From the NCBI GenBank assembly GCA_034114085.1, contig JAXEWB010000021.1, positions 1-29,696 on the forward strand: 29,696 bases of DNA. Direction: 5' to 3'. The DNA is from Spiro-02 sp034114085 (GTDB lineage Bacteria > Spirochaetota > Spirochaetia > Sphaerochaetales > Sphaerochaetaceae). Of this stretch, positions 1 through 7,289 are shown in pieces. Each line of letters starts with the position of its first letter. Position 1 is the first letter of the stretch. Position numbers and translations under genes: made by a program. The notes beneath the pieces were generated by a model that did not search any database, was not told the origin of the DNA, and was given only the letters and a program-made list of their open reading frames with translations.

Positions 1-289
1 GTTTGTATTGCTGTCTTCGAAGCAATACATTACCTGAAACAGGCCCCCGAGAGGATGCAAGGAAACGGCCATGTTCACTGAGAAATGAGACGGATATGTC
101 TCGTTCTGCACAAAAGCCAAGCAAAAATGGTGAGCAGCTGACATTGCCGAAACACACGATGCCAGCAAGACTATGAATGGGAAGTTGAAGCACTTTCTGA
201 TGATCAACTTCTATCACGACTGTTTCCCCCTCTTTATGGAGATAGGATCCTTGGGTTCTCACATACAGGGTATTCAGCAATTTTTTCAT
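1..289 (-). CDS. cas1: Cas1 CRISPR integrase, N-terminal part (cut by window edge)
   Basis: Reading the minus strand from ATG at 289 gives an open frame of 96 codons running off the left edge. It begins MKKLLNTLYVRTQGSYLHKE and continues with a beta-rich region ending in SSRGPVSGNVLLRRQQYK, the normal N-terminal beta-sheet domain of subtype I-C Cas1. Cas1 with Cas2 integrates new spacers at the CRISPR leader. The catalytic Glu/His/Asp residues lie in the C-terminal domain, outside this window, so activity cannot be judged. The start codon overlaps the cas4 stop in an ATGA arrangement, which implies translational coupling. cas2 and the repeat array should follow to the left, as in other I-C loci; that is inference. 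Confidence 0.93.
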   Translation of the reverse strand, partial: MKKLLNTLYVRTQGSYLHKEGETVVIEVDHQKVLQLPIHSLAGIVCFGNVSCSPFLLGFCAERDISVSFLSEHGRFLASSRGPVSGNVLLRRQQYK

Positions 290-939
290 GATTGTACCTC
301 CGATTGAAGGTTTTTGATCTGGTTCAGGATGTATTTCCCCACATGCTTACTCCCCGCTCCGAAACTCTTTGGTCCACAAGCGTCAAAGAGAGAACAGGTA
401 TTGCATTTCTTTGGATTGTATTGTGCATGAGGTGTTGCGTTCCGAACCAATAGTTCTGTACATCGTTCTATCAAAGAGATAGTTTTTTCAAACAATGAAT
501 CATCGAATATGAAAGTCTTGCGCCTATGTTCCTGGAGATAGTAGATTTGTCCTGAGCGAACATCCAATCCAAACATTTCACTTAGACATATTCCTTGTGC
601 ACAGAGCTGGACCAGGTCAACATCGGAATCTTTTGTATGACCTCGCTTGAATTCGACAGGGGTTACACTCAAAGGAATTTTGTGATCTTGCTGAATTTCA
701 ACAAGATCGCAAATTCCTATCAAATTATGCACTTTGGAGTATATCGAATAGTTGAATTCCTGACGCGTGGTGCATCTGGACTCGTGATGTTCCACATGCA
801 CCCGTTCATGGAGTATTTTCCCTTCTGCTGTATACCGGTTTTCAGACCATATTTGTTCCACATGGATCAGTGAGAACTGACGTTCGCAGAACAATACATG
901 TTGTAAGGCTGAAACTGGAATCAGTAGTTCGTTTTCCAT
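286..939 (-). CDS. cas4: Cas4 exonuclease, type I-C
   Basis: This 217-residue protein is a RecB-family nuclease with an iron-sulfur cluster that trims prespacers and helps select those next to a PAM during adaptation. It opens with the I-C style ENELLIPVSALQHVLFCERQ. Cys18 and the C-terminal CNTC...C group near residues 180-188 are the expected cluster ligands. GICDLVE and PVEFKRG carry the Asp, Glu and Lys of the nuclease core. Length is normal. It starts 5 bases after the cas7 stop without a clear Shine-Dalgarno sequence and ends overlapping cas1, so it is probably translated by coupling within the cas operon. Confidence 0.95.
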   Translation of the reverse strand: MENELLIPVSALQHVLFCERQFSLIHVEQIWSENRYTAEGKILHERVHVEHHESRCTTRQEFNYSIYSKVHNLIGICDLVEIQQDHKIPLSVTPVEFKRGHTKDSDVDLVQLCAQGICLSEMFGLDVRSGQIYYLQEHRRKTFIFDDSLFEKTISLIERCTELLVRNATPHAQYNPKKCNTCSLFDACGPKSFGAGSKHVGKYILNQIKNLQSEVQS

Positions 940-944
940 ACAGA

Positions 945-1820
945 TTAGACGGTTACGATAGTCATCAATTCTGTCAGAGGATGTCCATCCAACAAAACCT
1001 TGTAGTCCGTGAAATCTCTCGGCGGGATTTCAGAATCTGTTGCCCGCTCCACAGTGACTCTGGAAAACAGATCCTGCGACGCCTTATTGCCCATCAGTGA
1101 GTCATGTTGGAAGACAACCAGACGTTGTGTGCTCATCAGTCCCCTCGCGGCAGATCTGTCTTGCTCAAACATATGTATCAAAGCATCCCAGAGCAGGTCA
1201 AGATCTTCACTGGAGAAACCGGTCTGACGGGCTAGGGGAGCAGAAATGAATCCATATGCTCGGTACAGTCCATATGGAACCGTAAATTTTCTTCCCATCG
1301 TTCGGTTGTCGCCCGATTGCTTTTCTGCTTCTTTCTGGGTTGTTACAGCCATGCGCGTTATACTATGTTCTGCAGTTACGATAGGGTCTACCGAACGGGA
1401 GAATGTGATCTGGACCGGACCCCGGACTTGCCCACAATTGATTCCAGTGGACATGACTGCTCCAAAGGTTCGCACATCAAAGAAGTTCTCGCACATCCAG
1501 GCTCTTGCCTCACCAACTCGATCGCCTCCTTTTCGCTTTCCTGCATCCTTGCTCAGGTCTTCATTCAATGCTGTATAAGCGCGTTCCTGTTGGTCATTCA
1601 GAATAGCTTTCTCTCGTACGAAAATTTCATACGGCCGCTGGTTGCCTTTGGCCAGATCAACAAAATTGCGTATCTTCCTCTTCAAACAGACATCGGTGAC
1701 CAGCCCATTGCCAGTTTCTGGATCAATGCGTGGGAGATTACCAGCGTCAGGATCCCCATTTGGGTTTCCATCTTTCACATCGAAAAACAAAACGAAATCA
1801 TAACGTCCCTGTATATCCAT
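945..1820 (-). CDS. cas7: Cas7 (Csd2) crRNA backbone subunit, type I-C
   Basis: The 291-residue protein is the Cas7 backbone of the I-C Cascade complex; several copies coat the crRNA spacer. The N-terminus IQGRYDFVLFFDVKDGNPNG followed by DPDAGNLPRIDPETGNGLVTDVCLKRKIRNF is the diagnostic Csd2/Csh2 start of the RRM-like fold. FGAVMSTGINCGQVRGPVQI in the middle matches the family core. A good ribosome binding site (AAGGAG, about 7 bases upstream) overlaps the end of cas8c, which stops 2 bases before this gene starts. This independent, strong site suits the high stoichiometry of Cas7. Length is normal and nothing looks damaged. Confidence 0.96.
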   Translation of the reverse strand: MDIQGRYDFVLFFDVKDGNPNGDPDAGNLPRIDPETGNGLVTDVCLKRKIRNFVDLAKGNQRPYEIFVREKAILNDQQERAYTALNEDLSKDAGKRKGGDRVGEARAWMCENFFDVRTFGAVMSTGINCGQVRGPVQITFSRSVDPIVTAEHSITRMAVTTQKEAEKQSGDNRTMGRKFTVPYGLYRAYGFISAPLARQTGFSSEDLDLLWDALIHMFEQDRSAARGLMSTQRLVVFQHDSLMGNKASQDLFSRVTVERATDSEIPPRDFTDYKVLLDGHPLTELMTIVTV

Positions 1821-1822
1821 TT

Positions 1823-2209
1823 TCAGTTCTCCTTTTCTTCCTGTACTGACTCTTTTTTGGTATAAAACATCTGGTTCTGATGATAATATCCGATTGCGAA
1901 ACGTCCTTGCTCCTGAAGATTGAGATGCGTCGGGAAATCTTGAATGTGACTGAGTATCTCGTTCAAGTTTTGATTGAGGAAAATTACCCTTCCTTTTGAA
2001 TCGATCTTCGCAAGGTGAAATTTCGTCAAACGAAGCAACGTTCCGAATACAGAAACCGGTGAGCTGCTGGCTGCACTGTAATACCGTTCTGTAATCGTTG
2101 AATTCAAGTCTCCCTTGCTTGCATCCTTTTGGATCATCTCCAATGTCGCAAACAAACGGCCTAACTGATACCCTACAGATGGATGGTTTACATCCAATGA
2201 TACACCCAT
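1823..2209 (-). CDS. cas11c: Cas11c small subunit, nested in cas8c by internal initiation
   Basis: An in-frame ATG at 2209 inside cas8c is preceded by a full Shine-Dalgarno sequence, AAGGAGGA (2224-2217), with 7 bases of spacing. This is one of the strongest ribosome sites in the operon. Translation from it gives 128 residues starting MGVSLDVNHPSVGYQLGRLF and sharing the cas8c stop. In characterised I-C systems the Cas11 small subunit is made exactly this way from the 3' end of cas8c, and such products are about this size and begin near a VSLD...YxLGRLF segment. Cas11 stabilises the R-loop along the belly of Cascade. Seen: the site and frame. Inferred: that the product is made here. Confidence 0.85.
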   Translation of the reverse strand: MGVSLDVNHPSVGYQLGRLFATLEMIQKDASKGDLNSTITERYYSAASSSPVSVFGTLLRLTKFHLAKIDSKGRVIFLNQNLNEILSHIQDFPTHLNLQEQGRFAIGYYHQNQMFYTKKESVQEEKEN

Positions 2210-3592
2210 TTCTCTATCCTCCTTATTCGGATACATCCGAACATACCGATTCAGATATCCTTTGATCAAAGCTGCACGAGCCGATGTAACACGTCTCGAT
2301 GTATCCGCAATAACCCTTCGCAATGCAGCTTGAAGAATGCTAGCCGGAAAGGGTGTGCCGTCTAGGATTGACATCATGAGGTCATTCGTAATGTTCGGTG
2401 GGATATTTTCACTCTTCCCTTGCACTGCGATATTGACCAAGAGATGCCGTAATGAATAAAACTCAGGCTCATTCGATGGTTTGACAATTTTGATGTCTTC
2501 AAAATACTGGCGAATGTGAGCTGCAAACCGTGATACGGTTTCCATTCTCCACATTCTCACAGAGATTCGTGCTGCATTCGGGGATAGCCCCAATACATAG
2601 AATTCTGTTGACCCAGAATCCATGACATATGCGCCTGTCTGTGGTGCGTTCAAAAGGTTTTTGACCTGATCCGTTTGGGCACGTGGATCATCTGTCGCAG
2701 GCTCGCTGAAAAAGAGAGAAAAAACACTTTCAAATTCTGTGGGTTGTGCACTCCAGAACACAAAGGTGACATCACCGTATGTAAGCTTCTGCTTGGAGCC
2801 GCTTTGGAGCAGTTCGTTCAAGGCGGTGGTGTATGCGAACATCCCCGATTTGCCGATTGGAGCATTGAATCCCTGCTTTTTCCCATATGAACAAAAAGAA
2901 TCCAAGTTGAATGATACGATGCTCGCGCCGCTCGATTGTGCTCCTCTCACTCCTTTCAACGAGGTGTGCAACTTACAAATCTCAGCCTTTTCTCCTGTTA
3001 TCAGACAAAAACCATCCTGTTTCCCTTGGGCATATTGGTCATTGATTTTCCGGCGGATGTCTTCATCTTCACAGAACAGATGGTTCTCCCCTTGGAATCG
3101 AAAGCTGACTAAAGCATTGCTTTGTTTCATTTCAATCCAGCAAGGAGACTGGATCAAATCATCTTCCGTGACAGCATCCAAGAAGTCGATGATCTTTTGT
3201 GCTTTAAGATCATTAGGCAGAAATTGCCGGATCTTCCCAATGAAACTCTTTTGCTGTTCAGGAGCGCGTTTCAACATCCTCTCCTGCTTTTTGTGGTCAT
3301 TCTCCAATGAGATATCGGTACCTATTTCGCCAAATACATACGACATTGTGTCCCATAGGAGATTTGCCTCAATACCAGATGCCCGTTTTACACCCAATGG
3401 CACCGTAAAGGGTTTCGGGACTTTCTTGCCGCCCTCCAGAACTCTGGTATCCTCAATCTGGACGAGATGCCCATCGGCATCCAGAACGATAACGAACGAT
3501 ATCGCTTTTTTCTCCCATCCGTCAGGAGCGATATCGCTGTCAGGATCGGCACTTCTTCGGTCATAGTACTTTTTAAGTGCTTGTAAGATCAT
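1823..3592 (-). CDS. cas8c: Cas8c (Csd1) large subunit of type I-C Cascade
   Basis: This 589-residue protein is the large subunit that recognises the PAM and positions the target DNA. The central segment CLITGEKAEICKLHTSLKGV, then GAQSSGASIVSFNLDSFCSYGKKQG with downstream YTTALNELL, is the typical Csd1 signature. The N-terminus MILQALKKYYDRR is also typical. The ATG overlaps the cas5 stop in an ATGA junction (3589-3592). The C-terminal ~128 residues form a helical part that is probably also made separately as Cas11c from an internal start at 2209 (separate entry). Length is usual for the family and the frame is intact. Confidence 0.96.
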   Translation of the reverse strand: MILQALKKYYDRRSADPDSDIAPDGWEKKAISFVIVLDADGHLVQIEDTRVLEGGKKVPKPFTVPLGVKRASGIEANLLWDTMSYVFGEIGTDISLENDHKKQERMLKRAPEQQKSFIGKIRQFLPNDLKAQKIIDFLDAVTEDDLIQSPCWIEMKQSNALVSFRFQGENHLFCEDEDIRRKINDQYAQGKQDGFCLITGEKAEICKLHTSLKGVRGAQSSGASIVSFNLDSFCSYGKKQGFNAPIGKSGMFAYTTALNELLQSGSKQKLTYGDVTFVFWSAQPTEFESVFSLFFSEPATDDPRAQTDQVKNLLNAPQTGAYVMDSGSTEFYVLGLSPNAARISVRMWRMETVSRFAAHIRQYFEDIKIVKPSNEPEFYSLRHLLVNIAVQGKSENIPPNITNDLMMSILDGTPFPASILQAALRRVIADTSRRVTSARAALIKGYLNRYVRMYPNKEDREMGVSLDVNHPSVGYQLGRLFATLEMIQKDASKGDLNSTITERYYSAASSSPVSVFGTLLRLTKFHLAKIDSKGRVIFLNQNLNEILSHIQDFPTHLNLQEQGRFAIGYYHQNQMFYTKKESVQEEKEN

Positions 3593-4326
3593 GAGCGAAC
3601 CTCCACATTTCGACGGTCAACATCGACTCTTCCATTATCGAGGTATGCCCGAAAGAATTCCGGCTTGATATCTTGAGGATCAGAGAAATCAAGATCATAG
3701 AGCATCCAGCCTAAATCCTTGGATTCATCGATTGGCAGCGGTTCTTGGGCAATCATATCGGGATCAAGCAGGCGGAAATGGCAAGCAAATTCACGGCAGC
3801 CAAAATATGGACGATGAAAACATTGCCCCCTTCGAGCTCTGCGCTCAAACATCGCCGCATATTTTGCAGGGCTTTCGTCAGTCCGTCGACTGGTATCAGC
3901 CTCTTCACGATTCGCCCAGTACCTATCATCGGCTGCTGTGTTATCATTACGATTTTCAGGTGGTATGTACTCAAACCAGCCATGAATACGATATCTGACA
4001 TCCCTGAGTAGCAATCCAGCACGTTGTTGGCGGTGTTCCTCGACAAAGAACCCCGCAGGAGCCGTTACAGCGCCATCCAATTGTGCTCTGGTCGGTTTTC
4101 CAGCTATCCGATCCACTTCGTTTCGGCGGACAGAGATGAATCGTATGGGATTCAGAACCTCAATTTGCGTGATGTGCCATTTGATGGCGGGTTTCCAAAA
4201 AATGGCTTCAAAAATCGCACGGGCAGAGGATGGTGTCATCACATCATAACTGACACGTTCGACTTTCATTTCAGGACGTGAGAAACATGCGTATTCTCCA
4301 CTAACTTCCAGACACCAGTCTTTCAT
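3589..4326 (-). CDS. cas5: Cas5c (Cas5d) crRNA-processing subunit, type I-C
   Basis: The 245-residue RAMP protein begins with WCLEVSGEYACFSRPEMKVE, RVSYDVMTPSSARAIFEAIF and WKPAIKWHITQIEVLNPIRF, the classic Cas5 type I-C pattern. In this subtype, which lacks Cas6, Cas5c cuts the pre-crRNA repeat and stays bound to the 5' handle. The segment LLLRDVRYRIHGWFEY near residue 105-120 corresponds to the central region that carries the catalytic site in the family, but I did not assign individual catalytic residues. The start has an AAGGAG site 10 bases upstream and lies 14 bases after cas3. It ends overlapping cas8c (ATGA). Confidence 0.95.
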   Translation of the reverse strand: MKDWCLEVSGEYACFSRPEMKVERVSYDVMTPSSARAIFEAIFWKPAIKWHITQIEVLNPIRFISVRRNEVDRIAGKPTRAQLDGAVTAPAGFFVEEHRQQRAGLLLRDVRYRIHGWFEYIPPENRNDNTAADDRYWANREEADTSRRTDESPAKYAAMFERRARRGQCFHRPYFGCREFACHFRLLDPDMIAQEPLPIDESKDLGWMLYDLDFSDPQDIKPEFFRAYLDNGRVDVDRRNVEVRS

Positions 4327-4340
4327 GTGCGAATTGCTCC

Positions 4341-6599
4341 TTATGCTAGATATGATTCCGGATTGTCGTTGATTTCATCGATCAGCAAACCTACTTCATC
4401 ACTATACTCGATATGACACTGCAATGCAAAAAAATTAACAGACGCTTCTACCAACGACCCTCGATGCAACAATTGTTGGAATTGGGCGTCCCTGATCTGG
4501 ACGGAAAATCTTTGCAGCTTTCTTTGCGTCCTTGTATCCAGTCCAAATCGTTTTACATGTTCGATCAGTGTGTTCCCCTTACCATATGGGATAAAGATAG
4601 TCTTCATGTTGGAACTTTCGATCAAATGAAAAGCTTCAGAAATGGATCTGAACTGAATCCCGCATTCTTCTGTATCCGGGATTGAGAGCTCACAAATCTG
4701 GTGTGCATCCAAAGTGTTTGCTTTCCAGTACAACTCTGAGAAAAAAGTTTGGAAATTTGCAGGAGCCAGGGGATCTGTCAAGCCGTTCATAACCATTCCC
4801 GCTGTAGTTTCAGATGCTTTGCGTAGAATCCCGCTTGGCGTATTCCTAGGACCTCTGAAAACAACGACCCGCCCTTGCTTTCCTTCCTGAGACAACAGTC
4901 CTTCCCGATTGCAACGCCCCGCTGCCTGTGCAATGGAATCTAGGCCGGCCAAGGACCGGTACACAACAGGGAAATCGATGTCGACACCGGCTTCGACCAG
5001 TTGGGTGCTGACGACTCGCACAGGCATATCACCATGCAAATCCTCTTTGATGCGTTTGATGACATCGCTTCTGTGCTGCGGACACATTAAAGCGGATAGA
5101 TGATAAGTCCCCTTTGGCATGAGGGCGTGAAGTTCCCTGCAACTTTTTCGGTCCGAAACAATGCACAATACTCTCTCTTCGCTAGAGATCTCTTCGGCTA
5201 TATCATTCCATGTCCTGATGCTTTGAACATCAATCGGATCAAATTCGACCCTGCGCAATGTACGATACAACAGAGGGACGTCTTTGATGATTTCGCGAAT
5301 ACTTCCTTCGGGAAGTCCAGGGAACCCTGGAAAACTTGATTGCTTTTCCAGTACCGGCTGAGTCGCTGTGCAAACAACGACGCTAGTGCCAAAATGCTCA
5401 GTCAGACTTTGCAGGCAGGAAAGAATCGGTTTGAGATATTCTGTAGGCATCAACTGTGCCTCATCGAGGATCACCACGCTTTCAGCGATATTGTGGAGTT
5501 TCCTGCATGCTCCTGGCTTTGAAGCAAAAAGGGATTCATAGAACTGCACGGTTGTTGTGACAATGACCGGCGCATCCCAGTTTTCCATCGCCAAACGTGC
5601 AATGGCCTCTTCCTGAGTATTCTTCTCTTCAATATTGCAATGGTGTTCAATAACTTGGTCATCACCAAGAACAGTGCGAAATACATCAGCATTCTGTTCG
5701 ATGATGCTGGTATATGGCATGACATAGATAATTCGGTTCTTTTTATATCTGCAAGCATGCCCAAGCGCGAATGCAAGACTGGAGAGAGTTTTTCCACCAC
5801 CAGTGGGTACTGTCAATGAGAAAAAGCCGGGGGGCTGATCTGCCGCGGAACGGCAATCTCCCAAAACAACCTGTCTGATGCGATTGACCGGGGTATCGGA
5901 TTTCTGTAGGGTTTCTTTCTGTAACCGTTCCATGTACTCATTGAACTTGCGTTTCAAGTGTTCAAGATCAAGATACATGTTTCGTTTGGCAGCATTCTCC
6001 GGTACCATGTAAGCTTCCGTATCCAGATAATCGGCATCGACAAGACAAGAGAACAGCATTCGTATCCAGAGTGAAAACCCAATGTCCTTCGGGGCGAATT
6101 TGAAAGGAGGAACAACGATACTTTTCTTTCGTTTTTCCAGCAACTGACGGAATTGGGATGGAATGGAATCTGTTTTGGCCAGTTGCAGCCTATATTGGAG
6201 AGAGCTGACTGAACCGGACCAATCCGGTAGTCCTGTATGATGGCCGGCGATCAGATACGCCAGAATCCGGCCTATTGCCTTTCCGAAGATTTCTTCAGCC
6301 ACTTTGGCGCTTGATGATGCATGTTCAATTTTTTGGTAACTCTCCATTGGTGGAGCATCAGTCCCATATCCACTGACTGCCATCACATATGTCTGCCATT
6401 CATTTCGGCTTTTGCTTATATCATGACCAAGACCCGCATTGAAAGCCCATTCCGACGAATGAAAACTATCTCCAAACATTGCAGATAGGCCCGCTACCTT
6501 TTCAAGATGGTCAATCAGCAACTGTGGCATGTCCCACTCGCCGGTTGCCATTTTTCTGACATGAGCTATTCGAAAACTTGAATTGTTATTAATCTTCAT
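4341..6599 (-). CDS. cas3: Cas3 HD nuclease-helicase, type I-C
   Basis: This 752-residue protein unwinds and degrades DNA marked by Cascade. The N-terminal HD nuclease has His31, the His59-Asp60 pair (GHDISK), His93 and the His120-His121 pair (AGHHTGLPDW); LVDADYLDTE near 187 closes the domain. The SF2 helicase follows: Walker A TGGGKT at 266-271, DEAQ at 379-382 (LDEAQLMP), CTATQP, then VSTQLVEAGVDID and QAAGRCNREG in the second RecA domain. It is first in the cas operon. No Shine-Dalgarno sequence is visible before the ATG (upstream bases are AATAATATA), so initiation may be weak or leaderless. A start at Met17 is possible, but the conserved AHVR segment favours the longer form. Confidence 0.96.
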   Translation of the reverse strand: MKINNNSSFRIAHVRKMATGEWDMPQLLIDHLEKVAGLSAMFGDSFHSSEWAFNAGLGHDISKSRNEWQTYVMAVSGYGTDAPPMESYQKIEHASSSAKVAEEIFGKAIGRILAYLIAGHHTGLPDWSGSVSSLQYRLQLAKTDSIPSQFRQLLEKRKKSIVVPPFKFAPKDIGFSLWIRMLFSCLVDADYLDTEAYMVPENAAKRNMYLDLEHLKRKFNEYMERLQKETLQKSDTPVNRIRQVVLGDCRSAADQPPGFFSLTVPTGGGKTLSSLAFALGHACRYKKNRIIYVMPYTSIIEQNADVFRTVLGDDQVIEHHCNIEEKNTQEEAIARLAMENWDAPVIVTTTVQFYESLFASKPGACRKLHNIAESVVILDEAQLMPTEYLKPILSCLQSLTEHFGTSVVVCTATQPVLEKQSSFPGFPGLPEGSIREIIKDVPLLYRTLRRVEFDPIDVQSIRTWNDIAEEISSEERVLCIVSDRKSCRELHALMPKGTYHLSALMCPQHRSDVIKRIKEDLHGDMPVRVVSTQLVEAGVDIDFPVVYRSLAGLDSIAQAAGRCNREGLLSQEGKQGRVVVFRGPRNTPSGILRKASETTAGMVMNGLTDPLAPANFQTFFSELYWKANTLDAHQICELSIPDTEECGIQFRSISEAFHLIESSNMKTIFIPYGKGNTLIEHVKRFGLDTRTQRKLQRFSVQIRDAQFQQLLHRGSLVEASVNFFALQCHIEYSDEVGLLIDEINDNPESYLA

Positions 6600-7289
6600 T
6601 ATATTATTCGAGTAAACTGCAATTAAAGAAAAAGCAACAATTATTTTAAGTTTTTGCGAAAACAGTCATTTATTCCAGTAATTGGATAGATTCCATGTCA
6701 GAACCACAGAGGCAATCACTTCACGGTGCTTTCCGCTTTTTCCGGAAGTGTCAAAGTGGTATATTCTCAGATGGATAATGTAGTGTTATTCTGATCTCGA
6801 CAGAGATTGGACGCCGATGATCGTGGGGTTTGTTCTGGGATTGCAGATTGTTCAAGAACACAATATGTTGTAGTACTATCGAGAATGCTTTCCAAGGAGG
6901 ACTGAAGAGGGGAAACTACTCTTTGCCTCATGATTCCAAGCCACCTACCCATATCCTGCAAGAAACCACAACACTTCCATGGGAAAGTAGGGTATAAAGT
7001 AATGTAGGCCTGCTAGGCTGCTTTCTGGCATGGTACTACAAGTTGCAAGAACTTTTCACCTACAACAAACACCATAGAAATGGTATCCTGTTGCAAATAC
7101 TTTGACATGGGGTTATTCTCCATTGACAAGACTATACAGGACTTTAGTTCCGCCCCAGGCCGCCGTAGCATGATCGCATGACGTAGATGCGAGGCGTACG
7201 GTGGAGGATGGCGCGGGCGTAAAATCAATATCCGGCTACTGCATAGGGACGGCGTAGGTTCGTAGCGTAGTACGGAAGAGAGGTGTTAT
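6600..7289. other. Long gap between cas3 and thrS, no convincing gene
   Basis: About 690 bases separate the divergent cas3 and thrS starts. Six-frame reading shows only short open frames without recognisable motifs. The left part to about 7140 is AT-richer, like the cas genes; from about 7145 the sequence becomes GC-rich, like thrS. A 31-residue minus-strand frame beginning MSKYLQQDTISMVFVVGEKF has a GGAG 8 bases upstream but no known relatives that I recall. A small hairpin (CGCAT/ATGCG, about 7174-7190) lies in the thrS leader. I see no tRNA, no T-box consensus and no repeat array. The segment probably holds both promoters plus decayed sequence. Confidence 0.6.
7091..7119 (+). promoter_or_regulatory. 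Candidate thrS promoter (weak)
   Basis: TTGCAA at 7091-7096 and TATTCT at 7114-7119 are separated by 17 bases, each matching four of six sigma-70 consensus positions. This would give a leader of about 165 bases before thrS. Two TTGACA boxes nearby (7101-7106 and 7123-7128) have no suitable -10 at the right spacing. Confidence 0.25.

Noticed and set aside
3753..4046. Short frames inside cas5 on either strand
   Set aside because: All lie within the intact cas5 gene, lack ribosome sites and show no motifs.
1..6599. CRISPR repeat array
   Set aside because: No repeated 30-40 base units with spacers occur in the window. The array is expected beyond cas1-cas2 to the left.
7120..7289. T-box riboswitch before thrS
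   Set aside because: The conserved T-box sequence (AGGGTGG-ACCGCG type) and a following terminator are absent.
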